A DNA stretch of 33,290 nt, taken from assembly GCA_007118135.1 (NCBI GenBank), contig SKSE01000149.1:1-33290 (forward strand), written 5' to 3'. Shown here in pieces: positions 15,969-25,370 of this stretch. A program made the translations under genes and the position numbers. How positions within the stretch are numbered: the first letter of the stretch is position 1; the number at the start of each line of letters is the position of its first letter. Under the pieces are notes generated by a model that did no database searches, was not told the DNA's origin, and was given only the letters and a program-made list of their open reading frames with translations. This DNA is from Bacteroidales bacterium (GTDB lineage: Bacteria; Bacteroidota; Bacteroidia; Bacteroidales; UBA7960).

Positions 15969-17789
15969 TTAATGCCGGATAATCTCTTTCAAATCAGTTT
16001 TTATTTCATTTTCTTCCATTTGTTCCAGTTTTATAACTGGCTTTGTCTGTATATCCCATATATTTCCGGTAATTTCAACACTATGGCAATTGTTCAGGTT
16101 AAAGTCCGGTCGGTTGCCCTGGGGCAAATCACCAATATCTCTTCTGATAATTTTGTTATTTAAAAAGCTGAGATTTTTAGTGCTTTTGGCAATGAGTAGC
16201 GGCGAATCAAATACCCTGAAAATGTTTTCCTCAATTCGGATATTCCGGTGAACGTAAAAACCGTCAACTGCCTGATGGTTTTCGGGGGCAATGGAAATAA
16301 TGTAATTGTTTGGTGCTGAGTTGTAGCCGCAGTTTTCGAATATATTATTGCGGATGGTAACATCGGTGACCGGCCCCGATTCAAACCAACTTGATGCATC
16401 GTTGGCTATGAGGATACCATGCATGCCGGTGTGCGAAAAATGGTTGTTTTCGATGACTACCTTGCGGCGCGTAGTTACAAGAAGACCGCGGGTGTTCACT
16501 CGGGTGAAAAAGTTATTGGTAACACGTACTTCAGGGGTCCATGTAATATTTTCGATTACCTGTCCTGTTTCTGTATTTTTGGGAAGCGGCCCTTCCAATT
16601 CGACTTCCATTTCGCGGAGGTTGATAAGCTTCGCCGATTTTACTTTGCTGTAGGCCAACGGTTGCAAAGTTGGCGCATTTACAAAAGCAATGCTGTCGCC
16701 GGCAAAAAAAGCCTCGAAACCATAGCTCTGATGATGCATGAACCTGACCTGTATTTTGTTTTCTCCCAAGATATCGGTGATTTTCAAATGGGTACCATGA
16801 ACATTAATGGGGTCATCGTGTGAGCCGGATGTATAGCAACTGTCAATGGTTATCAGTCCTTTACAACCCGAGAAATGAAAGCAATCGGCAAATGCGGCAA
16901 TTATCCTTCCCGATCCTTCACGTGGGGCAACCCTAACCTTGCGAAACGAGATGTTCTCCGAAAATTGTGATACGATGCCCATCCCATGCATATAGTGCAT
17001 GTTCACGTTGTATAAACTGATATTGGTGGAGCGATTGATAAAACCACCACAGTTATCCCTGTAAGGGTCGCGGGTAGTCAACACATCGCCCGGTCTGAAG
17101 TGTGTTCCCGAAAAATCGCCTTCGAACCTAACCCTGAACGGGGCGGTTTCTATGGCTGTACTGCTTAAAAATGGCCTGAAATTGCTGTAAACCATCGCTT
17201 CCAGTTCAGGCCGGAACAGAATGGTGTGGTGGGCGTTGGTTTTCCAGCCTTCTCCATAAAATACAATGCGGCCATCATCAATCATATACCGGGAGTCGGG
17301 GTGTATCTCGGTTTCAACCACATTGTTATACACCGATCGAATAGTTAGTTCCGACATGGTTGGTCTTTCGTAATCGAAGCTGATGTTTTGGATCCGGATA
17401 TTTCTGCTGTTTTTCAGGGCAAAAGAGATCATCTTGCCATGCAGGACAACCAGGGTTTGGTTTCCTTCTATAGTAAAATCTTCAAGGTCTTCAAGCCAAA
17501 AGGCAATGTTTCTCACCTTGCTCAGGGTATCGTTTTCAGTGCTGTTCGAAATAAAAAGTTCTTCTCTGAAAGCACCTTCAGGCCACAGGTCGATGCGTCC
17601 ACCGGGAAGTTTCAATACCACATCTTTTTTGCCTCGACACCATTCGATAGCGGCCCTAAGGGCAGGCGATGAGTTGGAAAATGTATTTGGCTTTACGCCC
17701 CAATCAGCCAAATCAACAATTTGTTGAGCTGCCAATGGGTTTGTTAACAAAATTAGCAGAAGGAATAATATCCTGATTTTGTTTTTCAT
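15969..17789 (-). CDS. Alpha-1,3-galactosidase, GH110
   Basis: The 606-residue protein has a signal peptide (about 1-21, PLAAQQ) and a right-handed beta-helix rich in short Asn/Ile turns. It carries the GH110 core: HGMGIVSQFSENISFRKV, then ADCFHFSGCKG and SGSHDDPINVHGTH. Asp302, Asp325 and Asp326 have exactly the spacing (+23, +24) I recall for the catalytic Asp321, Asp344 and Asp345 of the Pseudoalteromonas enzyme. GH110 enzymes remove alpha-1,3-galactose, as in blood-group B or linear alpha-Gal ends, with inversion. The start codon overlaps the stop of the upstream GH29 gene by four bases, which implies coupled translation of fucosidase and galactosidase. Branched versus linear preference is not readable. 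Confidence 0.93.
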   Translation of the reverse strand: MKNKIRILFLLLILLTNPLAAQQIVDLADWGVKPNTFSNSSPALRAAIEWCRGKKDVVLKLPGGRIDLWPEGAFREELFISNSTENDTLSKVRNIAFWLEDLEDFTIEGNQTLVVLHGKMISFALKNSRNIRIQNISFDYERPTMSELTIRSVYNNVVETEIHPDSRYMIDDGRIVFYGEGWKTNAHHTILFRPELEAMVYSNFRPFLSSTAIETAPFRVRFEGDFSGTHFRPGDVLTTRDPYRDNCGGFINRSTNISLYNVNMHYMHGMGIVSQFSENISFRKVRVAPREGSGRIIAAFADCFHFSGCKGLITIDSCYTSGSHDDPINVHGTHLKITDILGENKIQVRFMHHQSYGFEAFFAGDSIAFVNAPTLQPLAYSKVKSAKLINLREMEVELEGPLPKNTETGQVIENITWTPEVRVTNNFFTRVNTRGLLVTTRRKVVIENNHFSHTGMHGILIANDASSWFESGPVTDVTIRNNIFENCGYNSAPNNYIISIAPENHQAVDGFYVHRNIRIEENIFRVFDSPLLIAKSTKNLSFLNNKIIRRDIGDLPQGNRPDFNLNNCHSVEITGNIWDIQTKPVIKLEQMEENEIKTDLKEIIRH

Positions 17790-19387
17790 AAAGCACCTTC
17801 AACTTTCAGGACCAAAGCATAGTTGGTTGGCCTGTCTTCAGGTATCGTCAGTGTAAGATGATTATTTCGCTGTCTGAATCGAATTTTCTCATCGGCACCC
17901 ACCATGGTAACCGAACTGATCTTATTGACATCAAAGTCCGAACGAAGCCCCAGTGAAGGCAAATTGATATTTCCTTTTACCGGGTTCAGGATGAAAACAA
18001 ACAAATCATCCCCTTTAACAGTAAATCTTACTTCATCGTGCCCAAATGGTGGGCTGTTAACAGTGCGCTGGTTATAATGCTCGCTCTGGTCTAACTGCTG
18101 AAGAGCTTCAATATCGACATTTCTCAACTCACGTTTTGAAAGCCCAAGATGAGAGTGAAGGTTATCTCCATAAATTTTCCATGCATTGCTGGCAAAAATA
18201 GCTTCAGCATTGATATTGATCCATTCGCCTATTTCGTCAAGGATGGGTTTATGGTCAGGTGGGATGGTTCCGTCGGGTAAAAGCTCCACATTCAATATCA
18301 GATTGCCATTCTTACTGATCACATCGGACATCATTTCAATTACTGTCCGGGCGTTATGGGTCAGTTCATCATCTTCCTTGTAAAACCAATGAGTAAAAGT
18401 AATAATGCTCTGCCAAGGCTCAGGAATAATCTCATTGGCTGCACCACTTTCAACGTCTTTTACAATCATGGGCTCGTCATCAATCTTACCAACCCCAACG
18501 GTAGTTATCTTTCCATCCCTGGCCAACGCATTGTTGAACAATCTGCGGAATACCTCTCTCCCGTATTCATCATATGGCATCCCTATTCCATCAACCCAAA
18601 GCATGTCGACATCATATTTTGTTACCAGCTCAATGTGGCGAAGCATATAATTGTGTTTCACCTCCTCTATCCATTCCGGAGTGCGTTTATCAGGGGGTAG
18701 TCCATAGAGTTCAGCGGGATCAAGGCCTTCCCACCACTTTCCTATTCCATCTTCTTTGGTCATGTGTCCGTCGTAGGGTATTCCCTTGTAAGGACCAACA
18801 GTATCGGCACCGAAAGCCGGCAGCCACCAATGCAAAAAGCGGTCGTCGTGCGAGCTTACACCAAATGGTAAACCATATTTACGTGCCGATTTTTCAAATT
18901 CTCCAATGATATCTCGTTTGGGGCCAATATTGACCGAATTCCACGCAAAATGGGTTGATTCAAAATTATCAAACCGGTCATGGTGATTGGCCAGTGCCAT
19001 AAAGAATTGGGCCCCCAGGCTTTTAAAATAAGCCATGAGTGAGTCGGTATCAAGGTTTTCTCCTTTCCAGGAATGTATTACATCCTTATAACCAATCTCG
19101 GAAGGATGTCCATAGTTTTCAAGATGATACGAATAGGCATTTCTGCCAAATTGTTCTCTTCCCACATCCTGCATGTACATGTTCCTTGCATACCAGCCGC
19201 CACCCAACCGGGGCTGTGTCTGGGCGCCCCAGTGTGTCCAGATGCCAAACCTTGCCTGGGTGTACCATTCGGGAAAAGTATGTACTTCACGCAGTTCTTC
19301 CCAGCTAAGTTCTCTTTGCTGAGCATTTACAGTTAAAGAAATCAGGGCTAAAGCAACTATGCCAATTAATTTTTTCGAATAATTCAT
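17786..19387 (-). CDS. Alpha-L-fucosidase, GH29
   Basis: The 533-residue protein has a signal peptide (ending VNAQQ, about 23) and a GH29 domain: WYTQARFGIWTHWGAQTQP, FFMALANHHDRFDNF (His135-His136), and YDVDMLWVDGIGMP with Asp266 as predicted nucleophile. SKNGNLILNVELLPDGTIP closes the barrel, and a C-terminal sandwich (about 440-533) follows. It differs clearly from the GH29 at 7547-8908, with a longer insert around 185-240, so another fucosyl linkage is likely. Its TGA stop overlaps the GH110 ATG (ATGA). The pairing suggests that fucose removal and alpha-galactose removal act on the same chain end. Confidence 0.94.
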   Translation of the reverse strand: MNYSKKLIGIVALALISLTVNAQQRELSWEELREVHTFPEWYTQARFGIWTHWGAQTQPRLGGGWYARNMYMQDVGREQFGRNAYSYHLENYGHPSEIGYKDVIHSWKGENLDTDSLMAYFKSLGAQFFMALANHHDRFDNFESTHFAWNSVNIGPKRDIIGEFEKSARKYGLPFGVSSHDDRFLHWWLPAFGADTVGPYKGIPYDGHMTKEDGIGKWWEGLDPAELYGLPPDKRTPEWIEEVKHNYMLRHIELVTKYDVDMLWVDGIGMPYDEYGREVFRRLFNNALARDGKITTVGVGKIDDEPMIVKDVESGAANEIIPEPWQSIITFTHWFYKEDDELTHNARTVIEMMSDVISKNGNLILNVELLPDGTIPPDHKPILDEIGEWININAEAIFASNAWKIYGDNLHSHLGLSKRELRNVDIEALQQLDQSEHYNQRTVNSPPFGHDEVRFTVKGDDLFVFILNPVKGNINLPSLGLRSDFDVNKISSVTMVGADEKIRFRQRNNHLTLTIPEDRPTNYALVLKVEGAL

Positions 19388-19571
19388 TACTACCAGTTTT
19401 ATGGATTAATTATATTTAAAATTTACTCAAACACCTACTCTCCAATTGCTTAAAAATCCTGGGCAGCCTTTTGTATTTTATCGTTCGAAAACAATTTGGA
19501 TTTCGAGGTAGTAAAATTGTGGCGTATTATTAAATATAGCAAATGAAAAGTTTATAATTTTTCTGCTTAAA

Positions 19572-21962
19572 CTATTCACTGCTCATTGAAGGTGGCGGAA
19601 TATCAATTCCCCAGGATGTATTCGGCTCAGGACCCATTTCAAATACAAGAGTTCCGCCACCGGTGAGCCTGTCATGTTTGATCCAGCAATTATTTATGGA
19701 TTCACCGTTAAAGTTCACACCCTGCACATACATGTTTTCCCTTGAATTATTGACGGTCTTAATCACCAGTTCTTTACCCGGATAATAATCCTGATGAAGC
19801 TGAATAGTTACCTTATCAAATATGGGACTGCCAAACTGAAAAGTCGGTTTTGCCCGTGTGTGCCCCTGTACATCAAACAAGCCCAATGCCGCCATTACAT
19901 ACCATGCACCCAGTTGACCCTGGTCTTCATCCTGGCCAACTCCATAACCATGCAAGGGTTCTGTACCGTAAAACTCATTACATATTTTACGGGTCCACCT
20001 CTGTGTCAGCCAAGGTTTTCCTGAATAATTAAACAACCACGACTGATGAAGACAGGGTTGGTTTCCGTGGTTATACACTTCATTAACCCCCGAGAAACTA
20101 TCTATCTCTTTGGGGTCGCCGCCAAACATGCTTTCCCTGGAGTTCAGAAACATATTCTCCAAACGGTTGTTGAAGCGTTCGTGGCCTATCAACTCTATCA
20201 AACCTGCCACATCGTGGGGTACATACCATGTATATTGAAATGCATTGCCTTCCTGGAAACCATCCCATGCGCGCATGGGGTCAAAATCTTCAATGAATGA
20301 ACCGTCCTCATTTCTCGGACGAATCAGCCGGGTTTCCTCATCAAACAGATTCCTGTAGTAAGTCGCCTGCTTCATTAGTTTTTCAGCATCCTGATCATGA
20401 CCCAATGATTTAGCCATCTGTGCTACGGCATAAGAGCTGAAAGCATATTCAAGTGTGTGCGATGCACCAAAATTAAATACCCAGTCGTTGGGTAATATGG
20501 TATCTTTATATGGAATAAATCCCATCTTTACAAAATCGCGCAAATCATATTTACCGTTGCCCATATTACGTCCCCTGTATTCAATCTCATTCTTAAGTGC
20601 GGCTTCATAACCCTTTTCTAACTCAAAATCCCTGATACCTACATTGTAGGCTGCAGCAATCATCAATCCCTGAAAATTGGTCTGCACACCATTGGTAAAC
20701 AAACCTGCTGCCTGTCCATCATGAAGCCACTCACGATGTTTATAAAAGTCAATATTCGACTGCAGGTACTCACTGAAATAATCAGGATAGGCAAGTGACC
20801 ATAACTGGCTGAGATTCCAGAATCCTCCCCAGATTCCATCGGTGTTATAATGGTTGTAAAGCGGACGACCATTTTTATCAAGTGGTATTTGACCAATTCC
20901 GCCATCTACAATTGGATATTGCCCGTTAACATCGCTCGAAAGACCACGACCCAATAGTGCATGGTACAAGCCCGTATAAAACTTAACCCTGTCGAGGCTG
21001 TCACCTCCTTCAACCACGATTCGTCCAAGTTTTTCGTTCCATGCATTTTTGGCCTCTTGTCTGACCAAATCAAATGTTTTGCCTTTTGACTCTGTATCCA
21101 GATTGAGCCTTGCATTCTCTATTGATGTATAGCTGAGCCCTGTCTGAATTTCAAGTATTTCATCAGGCTCCATCGTGAAATTGAGATAAAGGCCATTATT
21201 GATGCCCCTGGTTACACTAGCTCCATGCTCTGTCTTCTCTTCAACAAAAGAACCTGTTGAGACAGGCTCCTTGCTGAGCCTGGCCACAAAATACATTCTC
21301 AAATGTTTACCCGGGTCGCAAAACACAGCATATTCAGGATAGGTTTCAACCCACCCTTCAACTTCATTACCGTTAACCAACTTCGCATAGGAATCCATAA
21401 CCGCACCGCTTTCACCCTGTCTGTGACCAATGTCGATGAGTAGCCACGCCTGGTCTGTTTCAGGAAAGGTATAACGATGGTAGCCAACCCTTTGTGTAGC
21501 TGTCAGCTCGACACCCACACCGTAGTCTTCAAGGAATACGGTATAATAACCTGTAGTAGCCTTTTCTGTTGCCTTTTCAAATCTTGATCGGTATCCTTCA
21601 TCAGGGTTCTCCAGAGTGCCGGGTACAGTTAGCATGTTTCCCGTACCTGGCATGAAAACTACTCCACCTATCTGAAACTCATGAAAATGACCAAATCCCT
21701 CAATAGATGTGTGCCGATCGTCGTATCCGTTTGGCAACCATCCGCCCGGACTGCCGTGGGCATTGGTGTGCGGTGCCAGTTTTGCCATCCCAAATGGAAC
21801 CGCAGCCGGGGTATAAAAAAACCAACGACCATGAACTGATCCAATTTGCGGATCGGCATAAATTGTCAGGTCAATGGGTTGTTGATCTACTGAACATGAT
21901 GCCAAAATAAAAAAAAGATTAACTAAAAGTGCTTTAATACCAAATTTTTTGAATGTTTGCAT
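19572..21962 (-). CDS. GH92 family glycosidase (alpha-mannosidase family), lipoprotein
   Basis: A lipoprotein signal (LFFILASC, Cys23) precedes a 796-residue protein with the full GH92 layout. The N-terminal sandwich has VPFGMAKLAPHT and SIEGFGHFHEFQIGG; the helical barrel has DGIWGGFWNLSQLWSLAYPDYFSEYL, EGNAFQYTWYVPHD and GQDEDQGQLGAWYVMAALGLF. GH92 members are calcium-dependent inverting exo-alpha-mannosidases. The motif I remember as GNEPSHH reads GNQPCLH here, with glutamine in place of glutamate, which may change +1-site preference. It is followed by a 184-base gap before the GH29-GH110 pair and is the first minus-strand gene after the divergent region, so it probably has its own promoter. 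Confidence 0.92.
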   Translation of the reverse strand: MQTFKKFGIKALLVNLFFILASCSVDQQPIDLTIYADPQIGSVHGRWFFYTPAAVPFGMAKLAPHTNAHGSPGGWLPNGYDDRHTSIEGFGHFHEFQIGGVVFMPGTGNMLTVPGTLENPDEGYRSRFEKATEKATTGYYTVFLEDYGVGVELTATQRVGYHRYTFPETDQAWLLIDIGHRQGESGAVMDSYAKLVNGNEVEGWVETYPEYAVFCDPGKHLRMYFVARLSKEPVSTGSFVEEKTEHGASVTRGINNGLYLNFTMEPDEILEIQTGLSYTSIENARLNLDTESKGKTFDLVRQEAKNAWNEKLGRIVVEGGDSLDRVKFYTGLYHALLGRGLSSDVNGQYPIVDGGIGQIPLDKNGRPLYNHYNTDGIWGGFWNLSQLWSLAYPDYFSEYLQSNIDFYKHREWLHDGQAAGLFTNGVQTNFQGLMIAAAYNVGIRDFELEKGYEAALKNEIEYRGRNMGNGKYDLRDFVKMGFIPYKDTILPNDWVFNFGASHTLEYAFSSYAVAQMAKSLGHDQDAEKLMKQATYYRNLFDEETRLIRPRNEDGSFIEDFDPMRAWDGFQEGNAFQYTWYVPHDVAGLIELIGHERFNNRLENMFLNSRESMFGGDPKEIDSFSGVNEVYNHGNQPCLHQSWLFNYSGKPWLTQRWTRKICNEFYGTEPLHGYGVGQDEDQGQLGAWYVMAALGLFDVQGHTRAKPTFQFGSPIFDKVTIQLHQDYYPGKELVIKTVNNSRENMYVQGVNFNGESINNCWIKHDRLTGGGTLVFEMGPEPNTSWGIDIPPPSMSSE

Positions 21963-22143
21963 GATTTCCGGATTGATTTAAATTCAGTCTGTAAATGTGG
22001 GTAAATTGATTATTTTCTTAACCTGAACATGTAAAACCTGAAAAAATTAAACTATAGAGAAAACTTCATTTTACACGGTAGCAAGATACTAAAAAACATT
22101 AAAAAAATTCTTAACCTTTTAATAAAATTAACCATCAGGAAGA

Positions 22144-22151
22144 TAGATTTG
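22144..22151 (+). promoter_or_regulatory. Candidate -7 box TAGATTTG
   Basis: TAGATTTG matches the Bacteroidetes -7 consensus TAnnTTTG exactly. There is no TTG at the -33 spacing, so this is weak. It would start a transcript about 8 bases downstream that meets the hairpin at 22217-22243 or, on read-through, serves the PHP gene at 22388. Confidence 0.3.
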
Positions 22152-22216
22152 TAAGTATTATAAGATTAGGCTTGTAAATCCAGGAATACTCAACTTGATT
22201 AAAGATTGCTGATGAG

Positions 22217-22243
22217 CGGGTGAAAATAAATAACCCGTTTTTT
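22217..22243 (+). terminator. Orphan intrinsic terminator-like hairpin
   Basis: CGGGT pairs with ACCCG around an 11-base A-rich loop, followed directly by six T. No plus-strand gene ends here. It could end a short leader or small RNA, or act as an attenuator before the PHP gene. Confidence 0.4.
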
Positions 22244-22387
22244 AAACATATTCTGGAGAGGCCAGGGATGTATTTCAGTTGGTCAATTTTTTTTAATATT
22301 TTAGCAAATGAAGTTTTTATAACCACAATCATATTATTTCCAAAATTATTTGTAATTTACTTAAGTCTCATTTCATAAAAAGGAAAA

Positions 22388-23710
22388 ATGAAAAAACTAT
22401 TTTCACATCTAATTATCAATCATAAGGTTATTGACTTTATTTACTTTTTGAATACCAAGTTTTTAAGGACAGGCTTTCTTGCCCTTTTAATAGTTATTAC
22501 ACTCTTTTCATGTAGCCAGCCCGAACCCAACTGGTTGAAAGGAAATTTACATACCCATTCATTCTGGAGCGATGGCGATGATTTTCCTGAAAGTGTTGCA
22601 GCGTGGTATAAAGAAAATGGTTATGATTTTCTTGCACTAACTGACCATAATGTAATACTGGAAGGTGAACGCTGGAGGAATTTTCCGAAAGACCACCCCA
22701 CATTGCTCAAATATATTGAAAATTATGGTGATGATTGGGTGGATATGCATTTGCATGAAGAAGAGGAAGGAGTAAAACGGGTGCGGTTAAAAACACTGGA
22801 GGAGTTCCGATCAATGTACGAAGAACCCGGAAAATATCTGTTGATTATGGGTAACGAAATTACCAATCATCACGCCGTGCACCTGCTGGCATTTGACCAG
22901 CATAGTTTGATTCCTACAGTTCAGGGAACTGCAGATGAACGGGAAAAAATATTTCGGGAAACCGTTAAAAATGTAAAAGCCTACCGGGAAGAAACAGGAA
23001 TTAACGCGCATCCGGTACTTGCACATCCCAACTTCGGGTGGGCCATAACAGCTGAAATGATACTGAATGTCCCTGATTTACGTTACTTTGAAGTTTATAA
23101 TGGTCACCCAGCGGTAAACAATGCAGGTGATGAATACCGGGCAAGTACCGACAGAATCTGGGATATTGTTTTAACTAAGCGCCTTACCACGGGAAATGGT
23201 GAACTGCTTTATGCCATGGCCACCGATGATGCTCACAACTACCATGGGGGAAGCTCCGGTCCGGGCAGGGGCTGGGTTATGGTTCAGTCCGACGAACTGG
23301 CAACCCATGCCATTCTTGACGCCATTGACCGTGGAGATTTTTATGCATCGACCGGCGTAACATTAAAAAATATTCAGTTTAACGGTAAAAACCTGAAAAT
23401 CGAAATTGAACCACAGGATGGAGCAACATATACCACGGAGTTTATTGGTACACTCAGGGGTGTTGATACCACAGGGGTTCCAACGCTGGATTCAGAAGGA
23501 AATAAAATCAAAAATACAACTAAAACTTACTCAGAAGAAATTGGAAAAGTATTGGCAACCAGCCAATCATTAACACCTTCTTACAGATTTACCGGCGATG
23601 AATTGTATGTACGTGTTCGAATCACCTCTTCAGGCGATCAAATCGACCCGAATACAGGAAATATTCTGGGAAAACAAAAAGCGTGGGTGCAGCCACAGAT
23701 AAAGAAATAA
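22388..23710 (+). CDS. PHP-domain (CehA/McbA-like) lipoprotein, function unknown
   Basis: The 440-residue protein has a PHP metallohydrolase domain: GNLHTHSFWSDG (His55, His57), ALTDHN (Asp86, His87), GNEITNHHAVHLLAF, AHPNFGW, EVYNG and ATDDAHNYHG, which together supply the usual metal ligands. CehA/McbA-type PHP proteins are exported metal-dependent hydrolases whose natural substrates are mostly unknown. A C-terminal beta-sandwich follows (about 325-440). The lipid cysteine would be Cys42 (ITLFSCSQ), giving an unusually long stretch before the hydrophobic core; a non-ATG start nearer it is possible. It is the only plus-strand gene within the glycan locus, divergent from GH92 and convergent with a sulfatase. 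Confidence 0.82.
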   Translation: MKKLFSHLIINHKVIDFIYFLNTKFLRTGFLALLIVITLFSCSQPEPNWLKGNLHTHSFWSDGDDFPESVAAWYKENGYDFLALTDHNVILEGERWRNFPKDHPTLLKYIENYGDDWVDMHLHEEEEGVKRVRLKTLEEFRSMYEEPGKYLLIMGNEITNHHAVHLLAFDQHSLIPTVQGTADEREKIFRETVKNVKAYREETGINAHPVLAHPNFGWAITAEMILNVPDLRYFEVYNGHPAVNNAGDEYRASTDRIWDIVLTKRLTTGNGELLYAMATDDAHNYHGGSSGPGRGWVMVQSDELATHAILDAIDRGDFYASTGVTLKNIQFNGKNLKIEIEPQDGATYTTEFIGTLRGVDTTGVPTLDSEGNKIKNTTKTYSEEIGKVLATSQSLTPSYRFTGDELYVRVRITSSGDQIDPNTGNILGKQKAWVQPQIKK

Positions 23711-23754
23711 AATCAAGTTATCACGTAAGGTGAAAAAATAATGAAACAAAAATT

Positions 23755-23780
23755 CAAGTCAGATTTTAAAATCAGGCTTG
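23755..23780. terminator. Palindromic terminator between convergent genes
   Basis: The perfect 12-base palindrome GATTTTAAAATC is extended by CAAG/CTTG arms into a hairpin of roughly 12 pairs with a T-rich and A-rich core. It lies between the PHP stop (23710) and the sulfatase stop (23794) and could serve both directions. Confidence 0.45.
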
Positions 23781-23793
23781 CACTTGTTTATTG

Positions 23794-25341
23794 CTAATCT
23801 AACTCACCTGGCCAGGGCGTCAATTCACCGGTAGATTTAAATGAGGGTCGCATGGCATTTACACTCTGAAGGTAGCTGCCAAGTCTTGATGCCAATTCTG
23901 TGACCTTTTCCGGATGCTTCTCAGCAAGATTATGCTGCTCACCAATATCTTCAGCAAGATTATAGAGTTCAATTTTTTGATTTTTGTACCAGTAAATCAG
24001 TTTCCAATCTCCACTGCGTATGGTGCTGGTACTTCCTATGCCTGGCCCGGAAGGCCCCCATTTGTTGGGATAATGCCAAATCAAATCACGGTTTTCGACA
24101 GTTGAACCTTCCTGCTTTAGCATGGGCACAAAACTGATACCATCAACCTCCTGCACAACATCGTAACTGCCTATGCCAGCCATTTCAAGAATGGTGGGGA
24201 AAATATCTTCAATTATAACATAATCATCACATGATGAACCCGGTTGCACTATTCCCGGCCACTTTACCAACATTGGAACCCGAATGCCCCCTTCATGTGC
24301 CGAACCCTTTCCGCTGCTAAGCGGCCAATTATGAGTATGAGGTTCCCCTCCCCTTGCGGAAGCACTTAAACCACCGTTGTCAGACTTAAAAAGGATGATA
24401 GTATTATTTGTTAAACCATGCATCTCGAGATAATCCATCAAATCACCCAGGCTCTGATCCATTCCTTCAATCATAGAAGCATAACGGGCTTCACGTTCAT
24501 CAAGGCCCATCTCCCTGTATTTATCAATGTATCTATGGTCAGGTTCAAGGGGAATATGCACTGTGTAATGCGACATATACAAATAGAATGGTTTTCCTGT
24601 CTCCCTGGCCTTGTCCAATGCGGCCATTGCTTCAATGGTCAATGCATGAGTAAGGTTAATAGTGTCGCCATGGTATTTTTCCATACCTGGAACTCCCCAG
24701 GGTAAGGTGTGTTTTCCCTTTTCTGCATTGCCGAAATTTCGTTCTCCAAGAAAACTTCCCAATCCACCAGATGCGTGACCCGCAATATTAACATCAAAAC
24801 CCAGGTTCAGAGGATTCTCTCCGGGTGTATCCATGGCCCCCCAATGCGCTTTCCCGCAGTGAATGGTAAAGTAACCGTTGTCTTTAAGCAGTTGGGCCAG
24901 TGTGGTAGCATATACCGATTGATTGATAGTATCTGTTGGCTGAAGCCCGTTCATATTCCATGCGGGCATTTTCAGGAAATCATCAGATGCATCCTGTGAA
25001 ACATCTCTGCGCAATGTCCAGTTGGTAACACCATGCCGGGCAGCATTCATACCGGTCATAAGGCTGGTGCGGGTGGGAGAACAAACGGCACTGGCATATG
25101 CCTGAGTAAATTTCATACCTTGTGCAGCCATCCTCTCCATATAGGGGGTGTGGTACAAATCATTGAAATGGGTTCTCTGCGTCCAGAAAGGAACCGATGT
25201 GTCCTGCCAGCCCATATCATCAACAAAAAAGAAGATGATATTTGGAGGTTGTTCGTCTTTCGAACTACATCCTGCGGATAGCAGTGTTGCTGTAAGTGTA
25301 GCAGCTCCTGCTGCCTTCATCCTGTTTATCAGATGGTTCAT
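23794..25341 (-). CDS. S1-family sulfatase, lipoprotein
   Basis: A lipobox (LLSAGC, Cys25) precedes a 515-residue type I sulfatase. Metal-binding Asp41-Asp42 lie in FFFVDDMGWQD, and the maturation motif CSPTR has Cys87 as the residue converted to formylglycine. Later blocks include HCGKAHWG, KSDNGGLSASARG, KGSAHEGGIRVPMLVKWPG and the C-terminal GDWKLIYWYKNQKIELYNL. It hydrolyses sulfate esters on sugars; the position cannot be told. A formylglycine-generating enzyme is needed but is not in this window. The SASA esterase ends 29 bases upstream of its ATG, so the two are probably cotranscribed. Confidence 0.95.
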   Translation of the reverse strand: MNHLINRMKAAGAATLTATLLSAGCSSKDEQPPNIIFFFVDDMGWQDTSVPFWTQRTHFNDLYHTPYMERMAAQGMKFTQAYASAVCSPTRTSLMTGMNAARHGVTNWTLRRDVSQDASDDFLKMPAWNMNGLQPTDTINQSVYATTLAQLLKDNGYFTIHCGKAHWGAMDTPGENPLNLGFDVNIAGHASGGLGSFLGERNFGNAEKGKHTLPWGVPGMEKYHGDTINLTHALTIEAMAALDKARETGKPFYLYMSHYTVHIPLEPDHRYIDKYREMGLDEREARYASMIEGMDQSLGDLMDYLEMHGLTNNTIILFKSDNGGLSASARGGEPHTHNWPLSSGKGSAHEGGIRVPMLVKWPGIVQPGSSCDDYVIIEDIFPTILEMAGIGSYDVVQEVDGISFVPMLKQEGSTVENRDLIWHYPNKWGPSGPGIGSTSTIRSGDWKLIYWYKNQKIELYNLAEDIGEQHNLAEKHPEKVTELASRLGSYLQSVNAMRPSFKSTGELTPWPGELD

Positions 25342-25370
25342 ATGGGTCTTACTTTGAATGTTTTAACTCA

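Larger units (their letters stand above)
21963..22387. other. Divergent intergenic region, 425 bases
   Basis: The region separates the GH92 gene (minus) from the PHP gene (plus) and must hold promoters for both. An exact -7-like box and a terminator-like hairpin on the plus strand are listed separately. I saw no exact TAnnTTTG box on the minus strand. No supported open frame was found. Confidence 0.5.
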
